From JBDIVL01 sp039794405 (GTDB lineage Bacteria > Planctomycetota > Brocadiia > Brocadiales > Brocadiaceae): a stretch of 64,000 bases of DNA. Shown here piece by piece: positions 27,775-36,311 of the stretch; the first letter of the stretch is position 1; each line of letters begins with the position of its first letter. The notes under the pieces were generated by a model. That model was not told the DNA's origin. It searched no databases and worked only from the letters and a program-made list of their open reading frames with translations. The stretch covers positions 73,410 to 137,409 of the forward strand of contig JBDIVL010000003.1 of assembly GCA_039794405.1 (NCBI GenBank), written 5' to 3'. The translations under genes were made by a program, and so were the position numbers.

Positions 27775-28185
27775 TTATTGATGGCCTGCATTTTTCAGAA
27801 ACATACCAAATTTTTTATCTTCGTTTGTTATATGGTTTGTCAACCAGTCACACAACTGCCGCTGGGTTTTTATTACGAGATGAGAGGTAGCACCATCTGC
27901 TTCAAATTCTTTTTTTAAGGTAGAAAAATCCTTGATAAATTGAGTATGCTCTGTCTTCTGCTTTGAATAACCACCGTAGTTATATTTCGTCATCAAGGCC
28001 TCTTCCGCTCCGAAGTGTTTCACGACATAATCAGCTAAATACGTAAGTACCTTACCGACCTCATCCTTTCCTTTACCCTGTCCCATTGCAGTCAGGAGAT
28101 CACCTACCCTGGTAAAAATTCCTTTATGCTGGGTATCGACCAAATCTATACCTATTGACAAATCATCACTCCATTTTGTTGCCAT
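27775..28185 (-). CDS. Bacteriohemerythrin with an altered iron site
   Basis: 136 residues with the four-helix hemerythrin pattern: IDLVDTQHKGIF (His20), KHFGAEEALM (His57, Glu61), TEHTQF (His80) and NHITNEDKKF (His118, Asp123). The fifth ligand His, expected in the HKxEH motif before His80, is Gln76 here (SKQKTEH). Hemerythrins bind O2 at a di-iron centre, and some bind NO. The loss of one ligand may change affinity or give an open coordination site. An AAGGAAGG lies before the ATG. It is followed closely by a receiver gene and lies near a protoglobin gene, so a gas-sensing or scavenging role fits. Confidence 0.88.
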   Translation of the reverse strand: MATKWSDDLSIGIDLVDTQHKGIFTRVGDLLTAMGQGKGKDEVGKVLTYLADYVVKHFGAEEALMTKYNYGGYSKQKTEHTQFIKDFSTLKKEFEADGATSHLVIKTQRQLCDWLTNHITNEDKKFGMFLKNAGHQ

Positions 28186-28567
28186 ATCTTATCCTTCCTT
28201 GTAGAATTATTTCCATTTTATAAAAGGTTCCTAATGGCCTACCTGCCTGGATGAAACAAACCCCCTGGTTTTTCAAAAACATATCGAATTTTTATCTTTC
28301 TTTAAAACCATTAACAACTGTTGTACCAATAAGCATCCAATCTCTCATAGAATTAATATATGTACTTGGAGTTTCATAGCTTAGACGAATGAAAATGAAT
28401 TTTCCCATTTGATAAAACATTCACAGAAAGAATTGAGAATGATGTTTTTCGCGAAAATTTTGCAAAAAACGGGGCGCAGGAGCAAAAAAAAATGAAAAAA
28501 TTTCGGTTCTGTTTATCATCATTAACAAACACTTTTCATCGGTCTGAAGTACTGCTACTTTCGTGGC
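28186..28567. other. Intergenic region between hemerythrin gene and receiver remnant
   Basis: AT-rich, with no gene recognised. A CGGTCTGAAG-type repeat lies at 28540-28560. Confidence 0.4.
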
Positions 28568-28797
28568 TTAACACATTCCGGCGTACTTTAGTAACACCAG
28601 TAGTTCAATGGGCTTATAAATAGCAAAATCAGGTATAACGTTACAGCCGGTGTTTGTCCGTCTTTTTAGCAGCTTGATAGCCTCTATACCACTGGCAGAC
28701 AGGTAATCAGGTACTCTTTCTTACGAGGAATGATCTTAAAAAGTCATATGTTTCAGGTTTATCATCTACTACCAGGATATGGCACTTGTGGACAGGT
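28568..28797 (-). pseudogene. Degraded response-regulator receiver
   Basis: The minus strand reads CHILVVDDKPETYDFLRSFLVRKS, an intact receiver start, then a stop. After a frame change it continues SGIEAIKLLKRRTN and ends KPIELLVLLKYAGMC. The usual ~50 residues holding the phospho-Asp and the Thr are missing. The gene has thus suffered a frameshift and an internal deletion. It is the third receiver sequence in this 5-kb island. Confidence 0.65.
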
Positions 28798-28884
28798 ATT
28801 TTTTCAAGCATGTGAGACGATGTTATGTCTGGTGATTGTCTCATTATTGGTATTTCCAGTCAAGCCTCATGAAGCCCAAAAAGT

Positions 28885-29354
28885 ATTTTCGGTGGTGATA
28901 GTACAAAAGGTGATGGCAACAATTTGTTTAAATTTCAAATTGGGGCCGGATCGAATATCTCAAGTGATTTGTTGAAGTTTGATCTGTTGAATGATTCAAA
29001 TGTTTCATTGGGTACCAATAATACTGAATTTAGTATATAAAACTAAATTTGACGGCTAGTGCTACAAATGTTACTTCAATAGGCGGAATAAACGTATTGG
29101 GGAGTTTTGCTGCCGCAGGTTTTACAAACGCCCTTGACGGAACCGTAACCATTTGTTTTTTTGCTGATGTATCGAAAGCATTAAATTATATAGGTGTAAC
29201 AATCAGCAGGTTAACCTATCAGGAAAATAGCCTTATGGTAAGCAAGGCGAGCATCGGATCCACACGGAGCCGGATTGAAGATGTACATATGGCAGAAGAA
29301 CAACTTGTTGATGCAAAACTTCAGATACTGCAACAGACCGCCGCAATAACGTAG
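28885..29354 (+). pseudogene. Flagellin remnant
   Basis: The last part reads ISRLTYQENSLMVSKASIGS, then TRSRIEDVHMAEEQLVDAKLQ and ILQQTAAIT. This resembles the C-terminal D0/D1 end of flagellin (sRIrDaDmAeE-x-ILqQa). Upstream in another frame is FGGDSTKGDGNNLFKFQIGA, then SSDLLKFDLLNDSNVSL, which stops at 29038-29040. A frameshift joins the two. The N-terminal D0/D1 half is absent. The gene is non-functional and hints at lost motility or an older genome rearrangement here. Confidence 0.7.
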
Positions 29355-29481
29355 TGCGGCGGTATTCTCAAAACGAGTGATTGCTAAGCTTGAAAAGCCT
29401 CTCACATAGCAATATTCAGATGTTTCTTCTTTTAAAATCTCCTTATCTTCCGTTAAATTATCAACAAACAACAACCTTGGC

Positions 29482-29679
29482 CTATGTTTTGTATTTTATA
29501 TACTGTGTAGGGCAGAGATATGCTGCCTGCTTGATGCCTTCAGTAAAAGAAGCGATATTAGCACCTTGTTTAACCTGCGGACCTACGCCTGCTACAAATT
29601 CAAAAGCCCCTGATGCCTCTTCAATGCACATCGTACATTTAACACAATCACCTTCAAACCAAACAGTTTCTATCCTCAT
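29482..29679 (-). CDS. Small [4Fe-4S] ferredoxin
   Basis: 65 residues from the ATG at 29679, preceded by AGGAGG twelve bases away. Another in-frame ATG ten codons upstream is less likely because the Shine-Dalgarno would lie inside the gene. Cluster ligands are CVKCTMC near the start (CX2CX2C) and the CP cysteine in AAYLCPTQYIKY. This is the single-cluster type of ferredoxin. It may pass electrons to a neighbour in this island. It is encoded just downstream of the protoglobin gene (~100 bases) on the same strand. Confidence 0.85.
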   Translation of the reverse strand: MRIETVWFEGDCVKCTMCIEEASGAFEFVAGVGPQVKQGANIASFTEGIKQAAYLCPTQYIKYKT

Positions 29680-29780
29680 AATAATCAATTTCCTCCTCAA
29701 TAAATTCAAAAAGTGAATAGTTAATAGAGGATAAAATACCCCCCCTACTAACTATTCACTAACTTATTCACTGTCTACCA

Positions 29781-30437
29781 TTACATCCAGGGAGCAAAAT
29801 AATCAATGTGATAAACATCGATAATTAACCAGAAAAGTTTTGTCCATGCAGAGGTAATTCTCTGCAACTTTTCTGGCTCGTTCCTTAAAGTTTCGGCCAG
29901 AAAGTTAAATAAATACTGGTGGATGTAGCCCCAGAGCGCAATGTTTAGCCTTACTGGTATATACAGATCTTCAAAACCGAAGATCGGTACATGTACGGCG
30001 CCAACCCAGCGAACAAAATTCCAAAACTCTTCGTCCCATTTACATTCCAGGATCTTCAGGATAAACCTCCGCTGCCTCGCCCTCCGAATAGTGACATACT
30101 CTTTAGAAATCTTCCCAGTTTCATCCCTAAACCATTTTGACAGCCAGGGGTCGTTGATAAGCTTTTCCCAATAAATATGATCAAGGATTGCCTCCAATTT
30201 CGGCGCTAAAATCTCTTTTGATTCCCTGATTGCTTCTGTGTCTTTATCTGTGAAGTTTACACATTGGGACATATACTCATAACGCTTCATAATATCGAGA
30301 CTGGTATCCCGATAAAGATTCCATGATTTATTAAATTCGGGGATATCCAGAACAGAATTACGTTTACCAGCAGGAACCTTCTTCTCTGCTTCCATCGGAA
30401 ACATCTTCATATAAGCATTCGCCATAACTGAACTCAT
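29781..30437 (-). CDS. Protoglobin-like globin
   Basis: 218 residues, no signal peptide, no kinase or other output domain. The pattern follows globin-coupled-sensor/protoglobin globins: VNFTDKDTEAIRESKEILAPKLE, then ILDHIYWEKLINDP, then a segment RRARQRRFILKIL, and the proximal-His region FVRWVGAVHVPIFGFEDLYIPV. The remaining helices (ALWGYIHQYLFNFLAETL) complete the fold. It would bind haem and a gas such as O2, NO or CO. Given an organism that handles NO, an NO-binding role is plausible but not shown. It sits 300 bases downstream of the NtrC-type gene on the same strand. Confidence 0.8.
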   Translation of the reverse strand: MSSVMANAYMKMFPMEAEKKVPAGKRNSVLDIPEFNKSWNLYRDTSLDIMKRYEYMSQCVNFTDKDTEAIRESKEILAPKLEAILDHIYWEKLINDPWLSKWFRDETGKISKEYVTIRRARQRRFILKILECKWDEEFWNFVRWVGAVHVPIFGFEDLYIPVRLNIALWGYIHQYLFNFLAETLRNEPEKLQRITSAWTKLFWLIIDVYHIDYFAPWM

Positions 30438-30747
30438 CTACCATTTCTCCTCGTGAAAAAGTTGAAAATCCTGTACACTGCCATTTTGCTATTAATGTTT
30501 ACCTTGCAAGGTTAGGAACGGCTTTATAACAGCCAAACCGCTTGTCATATAAACAACTAACGTACCAGAGACAGTCTCAACAATGTGCTGTTGGATGTAA
30601 GTACTTACAACAATGAAGTTTAAAAAATAAATTTGTTTTTCTTGCAGAAGAAACAGGACGAGGAGAAAAGGATTTTAAAATGTTTTTCTGGAAAATTTTG
30701 CGGAAAATATAGATGTGTTATGTAAAAGTGGTCGAAAATATTTCGTT
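30438..30747. other. 310-base intergenic region upstream of the protoglobin gene
   Basis: Upstream region of the protoglobin gene and 3' region of the NtrC-type gene. I looked for a sigma54 -24/-12 pair on the minus strand and found only a weak one (CCGTTCC and CTTGCA). No gene or clear terminator is seen. Confidence 0.4.
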
Positions 30748-32094
30748 TTAACCCCACTCCTTTACTTTATATTCAATTTTTCTGGTGGATATCCCTAACA
30801 TTTTTGCAGCATCGCTTTTACTGCCGTGGGTCATTTGAAGCGTTTTCAAAATAATCTCTTTTTCAGCTTCTTTTAATGAAGTTCCCATAGGAATCTTTAT
30901 TGCCGGTATATCTCCTTTATATTGGACAATATTTCCCGGCAGGTGTTCTTCGGTAATCATAGTGCCTTTACAAAGCACAATTGCCCTTTCAATAATATTC
31001 TCCAGTTCCCTCACATTGCCTTGCCAGTGGTAGGTGCAAAGGGCTTCCATCGTCTGGGGAGTAAACCCATGAATTTCCTTCTTATATTTCTTTGCATATT
31101 TCACGACAAAAAAATGAGAAAGGACGGGGATATCCTCCTTCCTTTCCCTTAACGGTGGTAAATGGATAGTAATAACATTTAATCGATAAAATAAATCTTC
31201 CCGAAATCTTCCTTCTGCAACTTCTTTCTCAAGGTTTCGGTTGGTTGCTGCAATCAGCCGGACATCTACTTTTATGGTCTTTTCCCCGCCAACACGTTCG
31301 AACTCACCTTTCTCCAAAATCCGGAGCAGTTTGACCTGCACCTTGAGGCTCATCTCACCCACTTCATCCAAAAAAATGGTACCGCCATCGGCTAATTCGA
31401 ACCGTCCTTTTCGTGATTGAATTGCACCGGTAAAGGCACCCTTTTCATGGCCAAAGAGTTCACTCTCCAGCACACCTTCTGATAAGGCAGCGCAATGTAA
31501 AGCGATAAAAGGCATGCATGCCCTGTCACTTCGATAATGGAGTGCGTTAGCAACCAGCTCTTTTCCAGTTCCTGTTTCCCCCAGGATTAAGATTGAAGCC
31601 GTACTGGGGGCTACATCCTCTATCATTTTAAATATACCATGCATCTGTGGGGTACCACCGACAAGTTCTGAAAATTTATACTTATCCTTCAGTTTCTCCT
31701 TGAGTAATTGGTTTTGAACCACCAACTGTTGTTTTTCCCACAATTTTTCCAGCACCAGCTCTAATTCTTCAATATCCACCGGTTTCGTTAAGTAATCATC
31801 CGCTCCGCATTTAATGGCATCCACGGCTGTTTTAATGGAACTGTAGGCCGTAATCAATACAATCGCTAAAGAGCCATCCTTTTTTTTCGCTTCATGGATC
31901 AGGTTTAATCCCCCCATCCCCGGCAATTTCATATCTGTTATGATGATGTCAAATTTCTTCTTAGATAAGAGATTCAATGCTTCATAACCAGAGGGGACGC
32001 CGGAAACGGCATATCCATCACTTGCCAGTATTTTTACTAATCCATCAAGTGCATTTTTATCGTCGTCAACGAGTAATAATCTTGGTTTCGTCAT
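30748..32094 (-). CDS. Sigma54-dependent response regulator, NtrC family
   Basis: 448 residues. The receiver (residues 1-120) has phospho-Asp54 (TDMKLPGMGG) and the DYLTKP lysine. The AAA+ domain shows Walker A GETGTGKE, the sigma54 contact loop GAFTGA (ESELFGHEKGAFTGA), and Walker B TIFLDEVGEM. The R-finger region (FREDLFYRL) follows. The C-terminal Fis-type helix-turn-helix (ILKTLQMTHGSKSDAAKMLGIS) binds DNA. With the histidine kinase at 32519-33613 on the same strand it likely forms a two-component pair that controls genes through sigma54, perhaps the neighbouring haem and non-haem iron proteins. Confidence 0.93.
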   Translation of the reverse strand: MTKPRLLLVDDDKNALDGLVKILASDGYAVSGVPSGYEALNLLSKKKFDIIITDMKLPGMGGLNLIHEAKKKDGSLAIVLITAYSSIKTAVDAIKCGADDYLTKPVDIEELELVLEKLWEKQQLVVQNQLLKEKLKDKYKFSELVGGTPQMHGIFKMIEDVAPSTASILILGETGTGKELVANALHYRSDRACMPFIALHCAALSEGVLESELFGHEKGAFTGAIQSRKGRFELADGGTIFLDEVGEMSLKVQVKLLRILEKGEFERVGGEKTIKVDVRLIAATNRNLEKEVAEGRFREDLFYRLNVITIHLPPLRERKEDIPVLSHFFVVKYAKKYKKEIHGFTPQTMEALCTYHWQGNVRELENIIERAIVLCKGTMITEEHLPGNIVQYKGDIPAIKIPMGTSLKEAEKEIILKTLQMTHGSKSDAAKMLGISTRKIEYKVKEWG

Positions 32095-32518
32095 CTTGTT
32101 TTAAATTGGACCTTTCGGCAACTTTCCGTGCTGATATACCTATGATAATTTATGTAGGATGGGTGAATCGTTATCGCACCCATCAGAAAAAATTGTTGAT
32201 GGGCTTTGCTTGACCCATCCTGTTCTTTGAGATGTCCATAAATGAACTTATCACTACCGGCAAACTTATATTTTGGGATTGTCTAAAAAGGTACAAAATC
32301 GATTTTTTTCATACAACATGTAGGGCGTATTGTAATACGTTCCTGCAAATTTGGACAACCCCGTGCTACCCTTTTAGCGTTAAAATCCTCAATATATCCT
32401 GAACCGAAATATTGTTCGGTTTCATCCTTTGGATACTATAAGTGGCTAATTAATCAACCATCCAATTAAACTTGCATCCTGCTTTTCATCCGTTTTGAGG
32501 TTTTTGCCTTGCTGGTTA
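32095..32518. other. 424-base intergenic region with a MITE relic
   Basis: Between the kinase and NtrC-type genes. It contains the degraded MITE (32274-32362) and a CGTTTTGAGG-type repeat at 32490-32516. The length makes one transcript with the upstream kinase less certain. Confidence 0.5.
32274..32362. mobile_element. Degraded MITE, relative of 23494-23635
   Basis: TGGGATTGTCTAAAAAGG on the left and TTGGACAACCCCG on the right match the ends of the 142-bp MITE with several changes. The interior contains the palindrome arm TGTAGGGCGTATTG instead. Confidence 0.5.
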
Positions 32519-33613
32519 TTAGCGTACCGGTATTGCAACAACAAATTTAGTTCCCTGGGATGATGGTTCCAGCCTTATTGTGCCTCCATGGGCATGGATA
32601 ATATTTTGAGCAAAGGAAAGTCCTATTCCGGTACCTCCATCCTTGGTGGTATAAAACAAATTGAATATCTTATCTTTAATCTCATCTGGAATTCCTATCC
32701 CTGTATCCTGGCAGGAGATGAATATTTCATACTCGTTCCGTTCCGTACGAACATATAACTTCCCCCCATCCGGCATTGCCTCAATACCGTTAATAAAAAT
32801 ATTTAAAATTGCTTGCTTTATCTTATCCTTGTCTACGCTTATTTTGGGTAGTTCACACGCCGTGTCTAATTCTACCTGAATACCATGTAATTGTGCCTGA
32901 GGTATGATCAATGAGACAACTTCCTTGAGTATTTCCCTTACATCAATACGGCTTTTGTTAAGTTCTCCTGTCCTGGAAAAGTGCAGACATTCTCCGACAA
33001 ATTCACTTAAACGGTTAAGTTCTTTACGGACTATGAATGCGATCTCAAGTAATCCTTCTTTTGATTTATCGCTTATTTTGTATATTTTCTGTATTTCACG
33101 CTCTAACACTAGCATCTGGAGGTTCATGGCATTCAATGGATTTTTAATCTCATGTGCCAGTTCGGCGGCAAATGAACCCAACGTAGATAAGGTTTTAGAC
33201 CTAAGGACTTCGTCTGAAAATCTTTTTCTTTCCGTTATATTCTCTAAAATAGAGATAATATGGGTTACCTTTCCTTCTGTGTCTTTGATAGCCGACACAC
33301 TTGCTTCTACCCACAATACACTTCCATCACCCCGTTTAATCAGGAGTTCCCTCGAACCCTGAGAAAATTTTCCCTGAAATACGTCCATGCCAGGGCAAAA
33401 TTTTTCCGTTAAACACATACCGGTAGAAGTATGGCATTGGAAGATCTCACCGCAGTCTTTACCGATAATCTTCTCTCTTGGCCATTTTGTAATCTCCTCA
33501 CATGCCCGATTAAAAAACAGCACATTCCTGTTACTATCCTGGATCATAATCCCTTTGCTTGCACAGTCCAGGGCCTGGTGAAACATTTGAATTATTGTAT
33601 CAATATTTCTCAT
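32519..33613 (-). CDS. PAS-domain sensor histidine kinase
   Basis: 364 residues from the ATG at 33613. A TTG eight codons upstream is the alternative. A single PAS domain fills residues ~10-130 (GIMIQDSNRNVLFFNRACEE, ending IISILENITERK) with a CX4-5C-type cluster of cysteines around IFQCHTSTGMCLTEKFCPG that could bind metal. HisKA follows with His154 (ELAHEIKNPLNAM), then HATPase (NIFINGIEAM, DTGIGIP, TKDGGTGIGLSFAQ). It has no transmembrane helices. It is the likely partner of the NtrC-type regulator downstream. Confidence 0.9.
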   Translation of the reverse strand: MRNIDTIIQMFHQALDCASKGIMIQDSNRNVLFFNRACEEITKWPREKIIGKDCGEIFQCHTSTGMCLTEKFCPGMDVFQGKFSQGSRELLIKRGDGSVLWVEASVSAIKDTEGKVTHIISILENITERKRFSDEVLRSKTLSTLGSFAAELAHEIKNPLNAMNLQMLVLEREIQKIYKISDKSKEGLLEIAFIVRKELNRLSEFVGECLHFSRTGELNKSRIDVREILKEVVSLIIPQAQLHGIQVELDTACELPKISVDKDKIKQAILNIFINGIEAMPDGGKLYVRTERNEYEIFISCQDTGIGIPDEIKDKIFNLFYTTKDGGTGIGLSFAQNIIHAHGGTIRLEPSSQGTKFVVAIPVR

Positions 33614-34060
33614 GGTTGTTTTAGCTAAGATTATCAAAATTTCAATAAAAGTAAATGCTTTTTATGATTTTACCAAAAGCAATTAATTTGATTTGCTGTT
33701 TTTGTCTTTCAATTTTGATTTTTACCTCCAATACTATAACCAGTACGAGCCGGAAGAGCCGAAATCCGAGTTGTATGGGAAAAAAGTTTTTACTGTAAAT
33801 GATATTCAGCCATTCAACCCACTATTTTTGCTAAAAATATCGAATTCTTTTGGAAAGATATTAGCGTGAAAGCAACTTCATTGCGGGGTTATTTATGGAA
33901 CGGGATTAGCTAATAAAACGCTTGACACATTTGTTCTCTATTCGTTAATATATTTATTCGCTGATAACAAAAATTTTTATATAATCATGGAATTATTTAA
34001 TAACTTTAGGTATTCCTGGAGTAACTAATCTTACCATGGATTCAAAGAAAGGGCAAAAGT
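33614..34060. other. 447-base divergent intergenic region between the kinase gene and gltX
   Basis: AT-rich. It contains the gltX promoter (33922-33951) and a second possible TATAAT at 33978-33983. No gene is seen other than a 13-codon frame at 34036-34077. Confidence 0.5.
33922..33951 (+). promoter_or_regulatory. Promoter of the gltX-recA-alaS run
   Basis: TTGACA (33922-33927), 18-base spacer, TAATAT (33946-33951). It implies a ~100-base leader. A TATAAT at 33978-33983 without a good -35 may be a second start. Confidence 0.6.
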
Positions 34061-35398
34061 TTGAGTTCAAACGTTAAGGTCCGCTTTGCACCTAGCCCCA
34101 CCGGTTATCTCCATATTGGAGGTGCAAGAACGGCTCTTTATAATTGGTTGTTTGCAAGGCATGCGGGAGGCGTTTTTCTTCTACGCATAGAGGATACTGA
34201 CCGGCAACGCTCTACCGAAGAAGCAACCCAGGCTATTCTCGACAGCTTGAAATGGCTTGGACTTAATTGGGATGAAGGCCCATACTTCCAAAGTCAACGA
34301 TTATCGATTTACAAACGATATGCAGAAACATTAGTAAACCAGGGAAAGGCTTTTTACGATACCGATACGGAAGGACGCAGGGCTGTTCGGTTTAAAATGC
34401 TTGATGGTGTAACAGAGGTTAATGATCTTATCCATGGTACCATTGCCTTCGATACCTCCCTTATTGAAGATTTCATCATACTTAAGGCTGATGGTTTTCC
34501 GACTTATAATTTCGCTTGTGTAATAGATGACGCTGAAATGGGGATTACTCATATTGTTCGAGGGGACGACCATATTTCAAATACCCCGAAACAAATGGCC
34601 CTTTATCATGCTTTTGGATTTACCATGCCGGAATTTGCTCATATCCCAATGATCCTTGGAGAGGATGGTACTCGATTAAGTAAACGTCACGGAGCAACCT
34701 CTGTTACTGAATATCGGGACAGAGGTTATTTACCACAGGCATTAACAAATTTTCTTGCACTTCTCGGGTGGTCGCCTGGAAACGATCAGGAGATCATGTC
34801 GATCCAGGAGATGATTGAGAAATTTACCTTAAAACGGGTAAACAAGACCAGTGCCCAATTCAATAATACAAAATTGGATTGGATGAACGGCCAATATATA
34901 AAAAATACTCCCGTTGAGCGTTTGGTTCCCGATGTTAAGGCTTTTTTTGAAAATCGGGGTATCGATATATCGAAAATCTCAACTGAATGGCTGACCAATT
35001 TCGTGAAATTATACCACGAACGGTTCAAGACCTTTCAAGACTTAGTCAACCAGACGATGTTCTTTTTTGCTGATACTATAGAGTATGACCCCGCCGCTGT
35101 TGATAAATTTCTTAAGAAAAACGGGATTATAGAGTTACTGAAAGAAGTACATTCTGCCCTTGCTCAACAAGGTGATTTTGATAAGGTGCATCTGGAGGAT
35201 TGTCTGCGAACACTAACGGGAAAGATCGGTATAGGTTTTTCTAAACTTGCCCAACCCCTGAGAGTGGCTATTACCGGGAAAAGTGTAAGTGCGGGTATTT
35301 TTGAGACAATGGAACTTCTCGGGAAAGAAAATTCGTTAAAAAGACTCGGATATACAATAAAGAACTTATCTGAAACTTCGGAAACAATTGCGTTGTAG
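34061..35398 (+). CDS. gltX: Glutamyl-tRNA synthetase
   Basis: 445 residues starting at TTG. The sequence begins VKVRFAPSPTGYLHIGGARTALYNW, with the class-I HIGH-type motif HIGG, and has the KMSKS-type motif in TRLSKRHGA near residue 210. The RIEDTD segment is also typical. The C-terminal anticodon-binding helices are present, though the protein is somewhat short for the family (usual ~470-500). It charges tRNA-Glu or, as in many bacteria, also tRNA-Gln. The overlapping 13-codon ATG frame (34036-34077) may affect initiation. It starts a run of closely spaced genes ending at alaS. Confidence 0.94.
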   Translation: MSSNVKVRFAPSPTGYLHIGGARTALYNWLFARHAGGVFLLRIEDTDRQRSTEEATQAILDSLKWLGLNWDEGPYFQSQRLSIYKRYAETLVNQGKAFYDTDTEGRRAVRFKMLDGVTEVNDLIHGTIAFDTSLIEDFIILKADGFPTYNFACVIDDAEMGITHIVRGDDHISNTPKQMALYHAFGFTMPEFAHIPMILGEDGTRLSKRHGATSVTEYRDRGYLPQALTNFLALLGWSPGNDQEIMSIQEMIEKFTLKRVNKTSAQFNNTKLDWMNGQYIKNTPVERLVPDVKAFFENRGIDISKISTEWLTNFVKLYHERFKTFQDLVNQTMFFFADTIEYDPAAVDKFLKKNGIIELLKEVHSALAQQGDFDKVHLEDCLRTLTGKIGIGFSKLAQPLRVAITGKSVSAGIFETMELLGKENSLKRLGYTIKNLSETSETIAL

Positions 35399-35409
35399 AG
35401 GAGGTATCT

Positions 35410-36309
35410 ATGCCATTACTTGTTGTTGGATCCATTGCTCTTGACTCTATCGAGACTCCTCACGGAAAGACAGAAGAGTGTTTGGGTGGTTCAGCAGTAT
35501 ATTTTTCTTATGCCGCACATTTTTTTAGTAATGTTAGACTTGTAGGAGTAGTTGGAAAGGATTTTCCCCATAATTTGAAAAAGATCATTCACCAGAAGAA
35601 AAATATTGATGCTACCGGAGTACAGGAACTGGAGGGAAAGACCTTCCGATGGAAAGGTGCTTACAAAGGTGATATGAATGTAGCCGAGACGATCTCGGTT
35701 GAGTTGAATGTTTTCGGAGAATTTAAACCTGTTATTCCGGAAAATTTTAAAGACAGTAAATTTATCTTTTTGGCAAATGGAGGACCGTCACTCCAAAAGT
35801 CTGTTTTAGATCAAATCCATAGTCCTCATTTTACCGTAGTAGATACGATGAATCACTGGATAAAAGATCAAAGGAACGAATTATTGGAACTCATAAAAGA
35901 CGTCGATGCTATTGTACTCAACGACGGAGAAGCAAGGCTTTTGACCCAGGAAACAAACCTTATTAAGGCTGGTAAAATGATATTAAAGCTCGGTCCAAAA
36001 TTCGTAATTATTAAAAAGGGAGAGCACGGTTCTATACTGATGTCCGCCAAGGGTTACTTTATTATTCCTGCATATCCAACTGAATATGTTAAGGATCCGA
36101 CAGGCGCCGGTGACAGCTTTGCTGGTGGAATGATGGGATATCTGGCAAAAACTCGCGATACAAGCTTGCAGAATTTAAAGAGGGCAATTATGTACGGGAC
36201 AATTGTGGCCTCATTTAATATTGAGGATTTTAGCTTGAATCGTTTTCAACAAATCACCTTTGAGGATATAGAGTCCCGTGTGAGAGAATTTGAAGAAATG
36301 TTGCGCTAA
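35410..36309 (+). CDS. PfkB-family sugar or nucleoside kinase
   Basis: 299 residues. The N-terminal beta strand (VVGSIALDSIETPHGK) and the GGSAVYFSYAA segment bind the substrate sugar. The signature DPTGAGDSFAGGM near residue 232 holds the catalytic Asp and the anion hole. Lid strands are present but short, as in ribokinase-like enzymes. The substrate is not deducible. AGGAGG precedes the ATG by a few bases, and the gene follows gltX by 11 bases, so the two are transcribed together. A role in sugar or nucleoside phosphorylation is firm at family level only. Confidence 0.85.
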   Translation: MPLLVVGSIALDSIETPHGKTEECLGGSAVYFSYAAHFFSNVRLVGVVGKDFPHNLKKIIHQKKNIDATGVQELEGKTFRWKGAYKGDMNVAETISVELNVFGEFKPVIPENFKDSKFIFLANGGPSLQKSVLDQIHSPHFTVVDTMNHWIKDQRNELLELIKDVDAIVLNDGEARLLTQETNLIKAGKMILKLGPKFVIIKKGEHGSILMSAKGYFIIPAYPTEYVKDPTGAGDSFAGGMMGYLAKTRDTSLQNLKRAIMYGTIVASFNIEDFSLNRFQQITFEDIESRVREFEEMLR

Positions 36310-36311
36310 GT

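Noticed and set aside
28730..28975. 81-codon plus-strand frame as a gene
   Set aside because: Its left part is antisense to a receiver relic, and its right part overlaps the flagellin relic in another phase.
30520..30600. Sigma54 promoter before the protoglobin gene
   Set aside because: The best candidate lacks the GG of the -24 element.
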